The notes below the pieces were generated by a model. It ran no database searches. It was not told the DNA's origin and saw nothing but the letters and a program-made list of their open reading frames with translations. Positions 40,846 through 49,124 of a stretch of DNA of 64,000 nt are shown here, one piece after another. The position numbers and the translations under genes were made by a program. Numbering within the stretch: position 1 is the stretch's first letter; each line of letters begins with the position of its first letter. The stretch comes from Aminobacter sp039907765 (lineage in GTDB: Bacteria > Pseudomonadota > Alphaproteobacteria > Rhizobiales > Rhizobiaceae), in NCBI RefSeq assembly GCF_039907765.1, contig NZ_JARDJI010000010.1, positions 106,641-170,640 of the forward strand, written 5' to 3'.

Positions 40846-42948
40846 TCAGGCGGCGCTCTGCCGCGTTTCGAGCGCCGCGTCCTCGAGCCGCGGGCCGGCG
40901 CCTGCCCTGGACGGCTCCGCCGGACGGATGTCGGGGCGGCCGACGAGACTTGCGATCTCGGACAGCGGCTGGGGCCGGCCGAACAGGAAGCCCTGCATCT
41001 CGGCGCAGCCTTCGGCGCGCAGGAACTCGAAGTTCTCCTGCCTCTCCACGCCCTCGGCGAGAACCGGAATCTTCAACTGGTTGGCAAGCAGGATCGTGGC
41101 ACGCACGATCGCGGCGGAGGCGTCGTTGCTGGCCACGTCGTCGACGAAGGAGCGGTCGATCTTGACCTTGTCGAAGGGGAATATCTGCAGCGTCGACAGC
41201 GACGAATAGCCGACCCCGTAGTCGTCCATGGCAATGGTGACGCCGATCGCCTTGAGCTGGCGGACGATGTGAAGAGCGCGGTCGCGGTCCTCGATGATGC
41301 TGGCCTCGGTGACCTCCAGCTCGAGCCGCAAGGCCGCAAGCCCGGTGGCAAGCAGCGTCTCGTGCACGACCTTGGGCAGGTCCGCCTGGGTGAGCTGCGC
41401 CGCGGCGATGTTGACGCAGATCCTGTAGGGCTTGCGCCAGCCGGCAACCTCGGCGCAGGCGGTCCGCAGCACCCACTCGCCGATCGGGATGATCAGCCCG
41501 TTCTCCTCGGCGATCGGGATGAACTCCTCGGGCGGGACGATGCCGCGCTCGCGGTGATGCCAGCGCAGCAGTGCCTCGTAGGCACAGACCTCGCCGGTGC
41601 GGACGTCGTGCTGGGGCTGGTAGTAGAGCTCGAATTCGTCGCGCTCGAGCGCATGGCGCAGCTCGATGGCGAGCGCGCTGCGCTCGCGCCGGCCCTCGTC
41701 CATCGACCGGTCGTAGTAGCAGACCTTGTCAGAGACGGCGCGCTTGGCCCGGTACATGGCAAGGTCGGCGGCCCCGATCAGATCGTCTGCACTTGCCGCG
41801 TGGTCGGGATAGACGCTGATGCCGACGCTGGCGCCGACCGACAGGGTCTTGGCCTTGCTCTGGACCGGGTCGAGGACGCTGTCGATGAGGCGGCGGACGA
41901 AATCGTCGATCTCGCGCGCCGAGGACACGTCCTGCTTGACCGCGACGAACTCGTCGCCGCCGACGCGCGCGACCAGCTCGCCCGAGCCGATCAGCCCCCT
42001 GAGCCTGGCCGAGAGCGTGCGCAGCAACTGGTCGCCGACACTGTGGCCATGGACGTCGTTGATTTCCTTGAAGCGGTCGAGATCGACGACGATGACCGCA
42101 GCCTTCCGACCGGCCGCATCGCTGCGCAACAGCATGGCCGGCAGGTTGTCGGACAGGAAGGCACGATTGGGCAGGCCCGTCAGCGGGTCGTGCTGGGCGG
42201 CATGGCGGAAGCTGTCGACCAGCTCGCGCTGCGACTTGGCATCCATGACCGAAAGCGTCAGCCCGGCGATGATGGCCATGGTGGCGAGCACGAGCACGGC
42301 CAGGAACTCGCTCGAGAACAGCTGGGCCGGCACCACGACAGAGGGGTCGGGAACCAGTGTAGCCGCACCCATGGCGGTGAAATGCATGGTGCAGATGGCG
42401 AGGACGAGGGTGATCACCGACAAGAGCTTGGAATGGCGGACCGGCTGCCTGGCCGCCAGGTGCATGGTGAGAGCGCCAAAGGCGACGGCAAACAGGACCG
42501 AGGCGCTCACCAGCGTCGCATCCCATTCGATGCGGCCGGCGATCTCGTAGCCGCGCATGCCGGTGAAATGCATGGCGGCGATGCCGATGCCGATGACGAC
42601 GCCGCCGGTCTCGACCGGCACGCCCTTGGGCGGGCTGAGCGACAGGTGCAGCCCCGCCGCCGTGAAGAAGATGGCGATGAGCAGCGACGCAATGGTCAGG
42701 ACCGGATCGAAGGCCGCCTCGAAGGGCAGGCGGAAGCCGAGCATGGCGACGAAATGGGTGGTCCAGATCGCCGAGCCGCAGGCGACGCCGGACAGCACGA
42801 TCCAGGCGTTGCGGGCTTCGGGCGAAAGCCGGGCGGCGCGTTCGAACAGCCGCATGGTCATCGCCGCGCCGGCGATGCAGACGACGGCCGCGACCATCAC
42901 GAAGGAATAATCGTGCTCGTAAGCAAGACAGGAAATGACCTTGAACAT
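40846..42948 (-). CDS. MHYT-GGDEF-EAL cyclic-di-GMP signalling protein
   Basis: A 700-residue inner-membrane protein. The MHYT sensor domain (about 1-240) has repeats THFVAM (64-69), MHFTGM (126-131) and MHFTAM (188-193), proposed to bind metal or gas. A GGDEF domain with intact GGDEF (330-334) but no RxxD inhibitory site follows, then an EAL domain (about 430-690) with EAL (458-460), DDYGVGYSS and the terminal LAEGVE motif. Both synthesis and breakdown of c-di-GMP are possible. Start at ATG 42948; an ATG at 42972 is in frame. Divergent from the HdeD-like gene. Confidence 0.93.
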   Translation of the reverse strand: MFKVISCLAYEHDYSFVMVAAVVCIAGAAMTMRLFERAARLSPEARNAWIVLSGVACGSAIWTTHFVAMLGFRLPFEAAFDPVLTIASLLIAIFFTAAGLHLSLSPPKGVPVETGGVVIGIGIAAMHFTGMRGYEIAGRIEWDATLVSASVLFAVAFGALTMHLAARQPVRHSKLLSVITLVLAICTMHFTAMGAATLVPDPSVVVPAQLFSSEFLAVLVLATMAIIAGLTLSVMDAKSQRELVDSFRHAAQHDPLTGLPNRAFLSDNLPAMLLRSDAAGRKAAVIVVDLDRFKEINDVHGHSVGDQLLRTLSARLRGLIGSGELVARVGGDEFVAVKQDVSSAREIDDFVRRLIDSVLDPVQSKAKTLSVGASVGISVYPDHAASADDLIGAADLAMYRAKRAVSDKVCYYDRSMDEGRRERSALAIELRHALERDEFELYYQPQHDVRTGEVCAYEALLRWHHRERGIVPPEEFIPIAEENGLIIPIGEWVLRTACAEVAGWRKPYRICVNIAAAQLTQADLPKVVHETLLATGLAALRLELEVTEASIIEDRDRALHIVRQLKAIGVTIAMDDYGVGYSSLSTLQIFPFDKVKIDRSFVDDVASNDASAAIVRATILLANQLKIPVLAEGVERQENFEFLRAEGCAEMQGFLFGRPQPLSEIASLVGRPDIRPAEPSRAGAGPRLEDAALETRQSAA

Positions 42949-43145
42949 CGCCCCAGCCCCCAATGCCAGCACAAGTCCGGCTACCCCGGCGAGGAGTGTT
43001 CGTCCGAAAATTCAAAGAAATCGCTAATTTGCGAATCGTACAGGATTCCAGCGGCTGGCGCGTCTCGCGGGGCATCCGCGGTCCGGGAGCCATTGCCAAG
43101 CCCTGTCCGATGTCGCCACAATGGCCCAGACGATGGAGGCAAGAA

Positions 43146-43697
43146 ATGGCCGCTGAGAGGTCGCAACGGTTCGAAGCGGTGCTGACGGCCCTACGCGGCA
43201 TCCTCATTGCTGCCGCGGCGCTGGTCGCGTTTGTCTACCCCGCACAGGCGGTGCAGCTGCTAGTGCTGGTCGGGGGCGGGCTGCTGCTGGTCGACGGGGT
43301 ATTGGGGCTTGCCACGGTCGACTATGCGGCTCCGAAAAACGCAGGCCACTGGTTCACACTCGCCCGCAACCTGCTGTCGATCGCTGCCGGTGTCCTCGTC
43401 ATCGGCAGCGGGGTGCTGATCACGGTCTTCACCCCGGCTTTGCTGGCCTGGCTGGTGGGGTTGCTGGCGCTTCTGGTCGGCTTGATCGAGATGGCCTCGA
43501 GCATGCTGGGCAGCGAGCGGCAGACGCGCCTCTGGCCGACATTCGTTGGCGGCGCGATCTACGCCGCCTTCGGCCTCGCACTGATATTCGTGCCGCTGAC
43601 GAGCGCCGGAACGCTGATGCGCGTGGCCATGCTGCTAATGCTCGCCTATGCGGCGGCCCAGCTCTACCACGCCTGGCGCATCCATGCGGACGGCTGA
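43146..43697 (+). CDS. HdeD-family membrane protein
   Basis: A 183-residue protein of five or six hydrophobic segments with the HdeD/DUF308 appearance: ALRGILIAAAALVAFVYPAQAVQLLVLVGGGLLLVDGVLG and LLALLVGLIEMASSML. HdeD is linked to acid resistance at high cell density in E. coli; the role here is unknown. Start at ATG 43146 after GGAGGCAAGAA. Upstream in-frame sequence to 42963 has no homology. Confidence 0.82.
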   Translation: MAAERSQRFEAVLTALRGILIAAAALVAFVYPAQAVQLLVLVGGGLLLVDGVLGLATVDYAAPKNAGHWFTLARNLLSIAAGVLVIGSGVLITVFTPALLAWLVGLLALLVGLIEMASSMLGSERQTRLWPTFVGGAIYAAFGLALIFVPLTSAGTLMRVAMLLMLAYAAAQLYHAWRIHADG

Positions 43698-43716
43698 TCG
43701 GCCTATGGCGGCGGTT

Positions 43717-44103
43717 TCAGGCCTCGACCAGCTTCAGGCGCTTGTCGAAGACGCCCAGCACCCGGGCGAGTTCATGGCCGCGCTTCAGGATTAGGCCGCC
43801 AGCGGCGACGACGCTGAACGCGCCCTGCTTGCGCGCCAGCTTGGGGTCCTTGACGATCTGGTAGAGCGGCGTTTCGCTGGTGCGGCGGAACACCGAGAAG
43901 ATGGCGCGATCGCTCATGTGGTCGATCGCGTAGTCACGCCACTCATTGGCGGCGACCATGCGTCCATAGAGCCGGAGGATCTGGTCCAGTTCCCGCCTTT
44001 CGAAGGCCACCGGCAGGTCCTGGCGCTCCCGGCGGGCCTCGTGGAGCGGGATCAGGACTGCGGATGTCTCGCCGTCCTCCGCTCCGGCACTGCGATCGGT
44101 CAT
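43717..44103 (-). CDS. DUF2794-domain protein
   Basis: A 128-residue protein that matches DUF2794 throughout: VAFERRELDQILRLYGRMVAANEWRDYAIDHMSDRAIFSVFRRTSETPLYQIVKDPKLARKQGAFSVVAAGGLILKRGHELARVL. The family is almost restricted to alphaproteobacteria and has no known function. Start at ATG 44103. It is convergent with the HdeD-like gene (19-bp gap). Confidence 0.9.
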   Translation of the reverse strand: MTDRSAGAEDGETSAVLIPLHEARRERQDLPVAFERRELDQILRLYGRMVAANEWRDYAIDHMSDRAIFSVFRRTSETPLYQIVKDPKLARKQGAFSVVAAGGLILKRGHELARVLGVFDKRLKLVEA

Positions 44104-44384
44104 CAATGATTCCCTTTGCAGATTCCGACCCTGTCGAGGGTCGCGCATTCGCGCTCGAATTGCAACCCGGGAAGCCGAATCAAACCATTCGGCGAAGGGT
44201 TCACGAAAGATTACAGCCTTGGTAACGATTACGAAACAAACTGTTGGAATTGGTGATGTCTCGCCACATTCCTGCCTTTTTTTATCCGCGCTGACGCCCC
44301 AATGTCCGACGACTTTACCCGTGTTGCCTGAGACGGTTCGGTCCGGCACCGGCTCGTAAACCCCAAGCCCCCCGCCCACGGGCC

Positions 44385-44487
44385 AGAGTCGGATCGAACC
44401 AACCTCGGTTCTCCCTAGGGATGAGCCGGCGGTGCGACGATCCCAAATCTAGGCCGGCGTCAGGCGAAAGCCGACGTCGGCCTTTTT
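44385..44487 (+). ncRNA. Probable small RNA with strong terminator (mmgR/alpha-r8-like)
   Basis: The plus-strand stretch has a hairpin GAACC-AACCTC-GGTTC (44396-44411), a single-stranded CTCCCTAGGG segment and an 11-bp terminator stem AGGCCGGCGTC / GACGTCGGCCT (one G-U pair) capped by GGC-GAAA-GCC, then TTTTT (44483-44487). It ends 11 bp before the end of the convergent DUF1223 gene, and no plus-strand protein gene could use this terminator. From memory it resembles the alphaproteobacterial mmgR (Rfam suhB) small RNA; that is not verified. The 5' end is approximate. The rest of 44104-44384 holds no gene. Confidence 0.65.
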
Positions 44488-44498
44488 GCTTCTTGCGC

Positions 44499-45266
44499 TC
44501 AGCGCATCGGACCGCGCGCCTTGCGGATGACTGCCGCCCCGAGGATCGGGCCCGGTAGCCCGTCCTTGCCGACGGCCTGCAGGAGCACCGCCGCCCCGCC
44601 CTTCTTCTCCACCTCGCTGCGCGGCAGGTCGAAGCGTTGCTTTTCCCCGTGCCACATGCCGGCGGTGTTCACGTCCGTGACGGCATTCCAATAGGTGATG
44701 CGGCGGCCCTTGTTTTCGCCGCGCGACAGGTCGACCAGCTGCGGCGGCCCGAAATAGACCAGCACAAGGTGGGCGTTGATGCGCTGCGGCCCCTCGACCT
44801 GGCCGACGTCGATGGAAATCGTGTCGGCGTTCTCGGTGATGTGGACGTCGACGTTGAGGCCCTGGCCGGTCTTCTCGAGATTGTCGAGCGCCTGGGTGAT
44901 GTCGTCGCGCTTGGCGCCGCTCATGTGGGTGCGGCCGTTGACGACGGCCTGGGGCGTGTAGACGGCGCGCGCGCCGAAGCCGCGCATGTAGCCGTACTGG
45001 CGGTCGGTGTTTTCCTTGTTGGCGAGGTTGTCCTGCCAGCCGAGATAGTCCCAATACGTGACGTGATATGCCAGTGCCACGACGTCGTCCCTGGCGGCGA
45101 ATTCGGCGAAAAGCTCGTCTGCGGGCGGACAGGCATTGCAGCCCTGGCTGGTGAAGAGTTCGATCACGCCAAGGGGCCGCTCCTTCGCCTCGGCTGTCGC
45201 CGAGCCGGCAATGGCGCCCACGGCCAGCACCAGACCCGCCAGCCAACGAGATGCGCGAAACTCCAT
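44499..45266 (-). CDS. DUF1223 thioredoxin-fold secreted protein
   Basis: A 255-residue exported protein. Signal peptide MEFRASRWLAGLVLAVGAIAGSATAEA, then GVIELFTSQGCNACPPADELFAEFA with a CxxC (CNAC) motif near residues 43-46, YHVTYWDYLGWQDNLANKENTDRQYGYM and YTPQAVVNGRTHMSG, all DUF1223 signatures. The fold suggests a periplasmic thiol-redox role, unproven. Start at ATG 45266. Divergent from the ceramidase-like gene. Confidence 0.9.
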   Translation of the reverse strand: MEFRASRWLAGLVLAVGAIAGSATAEAKERPLGVIELFTSQGCNACPPADELFAEFAARDDVVALAYHVTYWDYLGWQDNLANKENTDRQYGYMRGFGARAVYTPQAVVNGRTHMSGAKRDDITQALDNLEKTGQGLNVDVHITENADTISIDVGQVEGPQRINAHLVLVYFGPPQLVDLSRGENKGRRITYWNAVTDVNTAGMWHGEKQRFDLPRSEVEKKGGAAVLLQAVGKDGLPGPILGAAVIRKARGPMR

Positions 45267-45337
45267 TCCGATCCAACTTCCTCGGCCGGCGTTACCGGCT
45301 TTTTATGGTTGCGGCCATTATGTGGCAGAAGCGCCAT

Positions 45338-45357
45338 TCAACGTGAAGTCACGTTGA
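45338..45357. promoter_or_regulatory. Candidate operator, 20-bp inverted repeat
   Basis: TCAACGTGAAGTCACGTTGA has 9-bp arms around AG, lying between the divergent DUF1223 and ceramidase-like genes (72 bp and 128 bp from their starts). It has the size of a dimeric-regulator site. No regulator gene is adjacent, and which gene it controls is unknown. Confidence 0.5.
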
Positions 45358-45484
45358 GGTGAAACTGCCAGCACGGCAAGCCTCCCGCGCGTTACGGACG
45401 CATTTGCCACGTTCAGACGGAATCCTCTACGTTTGTCATGAATCTGAAGCTAATATTCCATCGTGGCGGGACGAGGCGGGTACA

Positions 45485-46183
45485 ATGCTGGAATATCTCG
45501 GTCGAAACGTCGATCTCTATTGCGAGCGTCTTGAGCCGGGGCTGTGGGCGGAGCCGTTCAATGCAATGAGCAATCTCGCCTTCTTCGCCGCCGGCCTGTG
45601 GGGCATCTACGAGGTACGGCGACACCAGGCCGGCGCTTTCGCCGAGTTGCTGTGCTGGTGGGTGGTGGCAATCGGGATAGGCTCGACGCTGTTCCACACC
45701 TTCGCCACCGAAGGCACCAAATGGGCCGACATCTTGCCGATTGCCGGCTTCACGCTCGCCTACACGCTGTTCAATCTCCGGCGGTTCGCCGCCCTGCCGT
45801 GGCCCAGGGCGCTCGGCATCTTCCTCGCCTTCTACGTCGTGGTCGGCTTCGCCACCTTCATGCTGCCCGACTGGCTGCGGGCGGCGTCCAACGGCACCAC
45901 CGGATATCTGTCGCCGTTCCTTGCCCTGATCGTCTTCGGCGGCATGGTGATTGCCAGCGGCAACCCTGCCGGCTGGTACAATATCGCCGCGGCGACGATC
46001 TTCGCCGGCTCGGTCGCCTGCCGGGTCGCCGACCCGCTGCTCTGCGACAGCCTGCCGATCGGCACGCATTTCATGTGGCACCTGCTGAACGGCCTGATGC
46101 TCGGGGTGCTGCTGTCCGCCACGGCGCGCTACGCAAGACCGGGCAGCGCGCCTCGACATATCGCCGGCGTCGCCAAGGCCTGA
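45485..46183 (+). CDS. Ceramidase-family membrane protein
   Basis: A 232-residue protein with about seven membrane spans. VDLYCERLEPGLWAEPFNAMSNLAFFAAG opens the domain; GSTLFHTFATEGTKWADILPI carries the His and Asp of the CREST/alkaline-ceramidase metal site, and PIGTHFMWHLLNGLMLGVLL the two late His residues. Eukaryotic members hydrolyse ceramide; bacterial members are uncharacterised. Start at ATG 45485; upstream in-frame codons to 45359 lack homology. Confidence 0.85.
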   Translation: MLEYLGRNVDLYCERLEPGLWAEPFNAMSNLAFFAAGLWGIYEVRRHQAGAFAELLCWWVVAIGIGSTLFHTFATEGTKWADILPIAGFTLAYTLFNLRRFAALPWPRALGIFLAFYVVVGFATFMLPDWLRAASNGTTGYLSPFLALIVFGGMVIASGNPAGWYNIAAATIFAGSVACRVADPLLCDSLPIGTHFMWHLLNGLMLGVLLSATARYARPGSAPRHIAGVAKA

Positions 46184-46248
46184 CGGCCGCGAGACGAGAG
46201 GTTCGCGCGAAGGTTCGCCACGCATCAGCGTGGCAGTCCTGCTGGCAG

Positions 46249-47442
46249 TCAGACCGCCGTTGCGACCGCACTGTCCGCAGCGGCATGCCTTTCGGCCCAA
46301 CCCTCGAGCCACTCGGCGCCCTGCATCTCGATGAGCCGCGACGAGGTACGGTCGAACTCGAAGGCCTCGTGGCCGCGCTTGCCGACGTAGAGCTTGTCGG
46401 GCGATGCCGCGGCGCTGACCACCAGCCTGATGTGCTGGTCGTAGAGCGTGTCGACCAAAAGGATGAAGCGCTTGGCCTCGTTGCGGTTGGCCTCGGCCAT
46501 CACCGGCACATGGTCGACGAAGATCGTCTTGTAGTGCGCCGTGATCGCCAGATAGTCGCGCGCCGCCAGCGGCTTGTCGCAGAGGTCGGCGAAGGAGAAG
46601 CGCGCGGCGCGGCCGACGGCAGCGGGCACCGCCACCTTGCGGCCCTTGACGGCGACCGTCGCAGGCTCGGCGGCAACACCATGCGTGACCTTGGCCCAGG
46701 CCTTGTCCATGTCGCGGTCTGCCGCCTCGCCGAGCGGAGTGAGGTAGACCGGAACGCGGTCGAGCTTCTCCAGCCGATAGTCGGTGTCGGCGTCGAGATT
46801 GAGGACCCTGGAATTGGCCTCGAGCAGGGCGATGAAGGGCAGGAACAGCTGGCGGTTGAGGCCGTCTCGATAGAGGTCGCGAGGCGCCACGTTCGAGGTG
46901 GCGACGAGAACCACGCCCTGCGCAAACAGCGCCGAAAACAGCCTGGACAGGATCATCGCGTCGGCGATGTCGGTGACCGAGAACTCGTCGAAGCACAGCA
47001 CCCAGGCCTCTTCGGCGAGCTGTGCGGCCACGGGCGGGATCGGGTCGTCGTCGCGCGACTTGCCGTTCTTGCGTGCCGCCCGCTGCTTCTGGATGCGGTC
47101 GTGCACGTCGGCCATGAAGTCGTTGAAGTGGACGCGGCGCTTGTGCTTGACCGGGACGAGTTCGAAGAACATGTCCATCAGCATGGTCTTGCCGCGGCCG
47201 ACGCCGCCATGGACGTAGAGCCCCTTGATCGGCTCGCGCTGCGGCTTGCCCCTGGCGAACAGCCAGCCCAGCGCGCTCGACTTGCGCGCCAGCCGCTTGT
47301 CGGAGATCTCGTCGATCAGGCGGTCGAGGGCGGCGACGATCGCGAGCTGGGCCGGATCCCGCCGCACGGTGCCCAGCTCGACAAGATGGTCGTAGCGCTG
47401 CCTGACGGTCACGTGGGTCTGCAGGCCGTCACGCACGTGCAT
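46249..47442 (-). CDS. zapE: ZapE, AFG1-type cell-division ATPase
   Basis: A 397-residue AAA-like ATPase. Walker A GGVGRGKT at 79-86, Walker B VLCFDEFSVTDIADAM near 150-165, and the sensor VLVATSNVAPRDLYRDGLNRQLFLPFIALL. E. coli ZapE acts on the Z-ring under stress and low oxygen; the mitochondrial relative AFG1/LACE1 handles respiratory subunits. Start at ATG 47442. Followed on the other side by omp19 upstream (32-bp gap), both on the minus strand. Confidence 0.93.
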   Translation of the reverse strand: MHVRDGLQTHVTVRQRYDHLVELGTVRRDPAQLAIVAALDRLIDEISDKRLARKSSALGWLFARGKPQREPIKGLYVHGGVGRGKTMLMDMFFELVPVKHKRRVHFNDFMADVHDRIQKQRAARKNGKSRDDDPIPPVAAQLAEEAWVLCFDEFSVTDIADAMILSRLFSALFAQGVVLVATSNVAPRDLYRDGLNRQLFLPFIALLEANSRVLNLDADTDYRLEKLDRVPVYLTPLGEAADRDMDKAWAKVTHGVAAEPATVAVKGRKVAVPAAVGRAARFSFADLCDKPLAARDYLAITAHYKTIFVDHVPVMAEANRNEAKRFILLVDTLYDQHIRLVVSAAASPDKLYVGKRGHEAFEFDRTSSRLIEMQGAEWLEGWAERHAAADSAVATAV

Positions 47443-47474
47443 GGTTCATTCCAACCGCGGGAGGAGACGCCGCG

Positions 47475-48014
47475 TCAGCGGTTGAGCGAGATCGGCAGGC
47501 CGTTGGAGGTCTGGCCGTCGAAGCGGCCCTCACCCGACGCATAGAGGCGTGCCAGCGGCGAGCCGGCATCGTCGTAGAGCGTCAGCTGCTTGCCCGAGAC
47601 GTTCCACGACCTGACGCCGTCGACCGGAGCCGGGCAGCGCAGCGGACCGGCGCGGAAGCCCTGGCCGAACTTGGTCTGCGGGGTGGCCACCTTGCAGCTC
47701 TGGCCGGAAACCGAGGCGCTCCACACGCCGGCAACGCTGGCGGCGGTAAGATCGGGTGCGTTGGCCGCGGCCGCGCCGCCATCCGTCGGCAGGGCCGCGA
47801 CCTGGGTCTGCGGTGCCGCCGGGAACTGCGAGGCGCTCGCCGTGCCGGGCGCCGCGGGCGGCGGCAGCTGGCCGCTGGTCACGGTGCCGGCAGGAGCCGG
47901 CGGCAGCGGTGCCGGCTGGGAGTCCATCGAGGAAAGGCGCGAACTGGTGCAGCCGGCCACAGTCATCAGCGTGATCAGCGATGCGGCCAGCAGGCCAGGG
48001 TTCGATAGTGCCAT
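47475..48014 (-). CDS. omp19: Omp19-type outer-membrane lipoprotein, AprI/Inh protease-inhibitor family
   Basis: A 179-residue lipoprotein. The lipobox TVAGC puts the lipidated Cys at 22. A Pro/Ala-rich linker follows, then an Inh-like barrel (about 90-179) with VAGVWSASVSGQSCKVATPQTKFGQGFRAGPLRCPAPVDGVRSWNVSGKQLTLYDDAGSPLARLYASG. The two cysteines of the barrel are present. Brucella Omp19 is the best-known member and inhibits proteases. Divergent from dapF (225 bp between starts). Confidence 0.9.
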   Translation of the reverse strand: MALSNPGLLAASLITLMTVAGCTSSRLSSMDSQPAPLPPAPAGTVTSGQLPPPAAPGTASASQFPAAPQTQVAALPTDGGAAAANAPDLTAASVAGVWSASVSGQSCKVATPQTKFGQGFRAGPLRCPAPVDGVRSWNVSGKQLTLYDDAGSPLARLYASGEGRFDGQTSNGLPISLNR

Positions 48015-48239
48015 TGCAGTCCCTCCATCGGGGCGGTTCCTGGGAGGCGCCCCCGCGTGGTCGATAGCTCGCCTCTAAAGCGGCGAAGTTGGCAGAATTT
48101 CAACCCGATATGGTTAAAATAGGGTTTGCGTATGAAATTGTTGCAAATTTGTCGCAGCACGCCCCAGAGCCCGCCAACACTGGTAATTCCGCGAGCTTTC
48201 CGCCATATAGGCGCCAAACAGCCGCGAGAATTTTTCGCC

Positions 48240-49124
48240 ATGGCCAATGAGGCCCCTTTCGCCAAGATGAACGGGCTCGGCAACGACATCATCGTCGCCG
48301 ACATGCGCGGCCGTGCGGACCGCGTTACCCCCGCCGCGGCGATCGCGCTGGCCGCCGATGCGGCGACCAAGTTCGACCAGATCATGGCGATCCACGACCC
48401 ACGCACGCCGGGCACCGCGAACTACATCGCTATCATCAATTCCGACGGCACCATGGCGCAGGCCTGCGGCAACGGCATGCGCTGCGTCGTCCAGGCGCTC
48501 GCCGCCGAGACCGGCCAGAAGCTGTTCACCTTCGAGACGGTTGCCGGCATCCTCAATGCCGAGGAGCATGAGGACGGCTCGATCTCGGTCGACATGGGCA
48601 TTCCGCACTTCGGCTGGCAGGACATTCCGCTGGCCGAGGAGTTCCGCGACACGCGCGCCATCGAGCTGCAGATCGGGCCGATCGATGCGCCGCTGCTGCA
48701 CTCGCCCTCGGTCGCCTCGATGGGCAACCCGCACGCCATCTTCTGGGTCGACAACGACGTCTGGTCCTATGATCTCGACCGTTTCGGCCCGCTGCTCGAA
48801 AATCACCCGATCTTCCCCGAGCGCGCCAACATCTCGATCGCGCAGGTGACGTCGCGCGAGACGCTGAACCTGCGCACCTGGGAACGCGGCGCCGGCCTGA
48901 CCTTGGCCTGCGGTTCGGCGACCTGCGCGGCTGCCGTTTCGGCCGCACGCACCGGCCGCACCGGGCGCATTGTCACGGTCACCGTGCCGAGCGGCGGGAC
49001 GCTCAAGATCGATTGGCGCGCCGACGACCACGTGGTCATGACCGGCCCGGCCGAGTGGGAATTCTCCGGCAGCTTCGATCCCGCCACCGGCGCCTGGCGC
49101 CGCGACCAGCAGGACGTCGCCTGA
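48240..49124 (+). CDS. dapF: DapF, diaminopimelate epimerase
   Basis: A 294-residue enzyme that converts LL- to meso-diaminopimelate for lysine and peptidoglycan. The two catalytic cysteines are at 76 (ACGNGMRC) and about 224 (LACGSATC); FAKMNGLGNDIIVAD opens the protein. Start at ATG 48240. The stop overlaps the mtaB start by one base (TGATG). It begins the conserved run dapF-mtaB-ftsY-yciB. The 225-bp upstream gap is shared with omp19. Confidence 0.96.
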   Translation: MANEAPFAKMNGLGNDIIVADMRGRADRVTPAAAIALAADAATKFDQIMAIHDPRTPGTANYIAIINSDGTMAQACGNGMRCVVQALAAETGQKLFTFETVAGILNAEEHEDGSISVDMGIPHFGWQDIPLAEEFRDTRAIELQIGPIDAPLLHSPSVASMGNPHAIFWVDNDVWSYDLDRFGPLLENHPIFPERANISIAQVTSRETLNLRTWERGAGLTLACGSATCAAAVSAARTGRTGRIVTVTVPSGGTLKIDWRADDHVVMTGPAEWEFSGSFDPATGAWRRDQQDVA

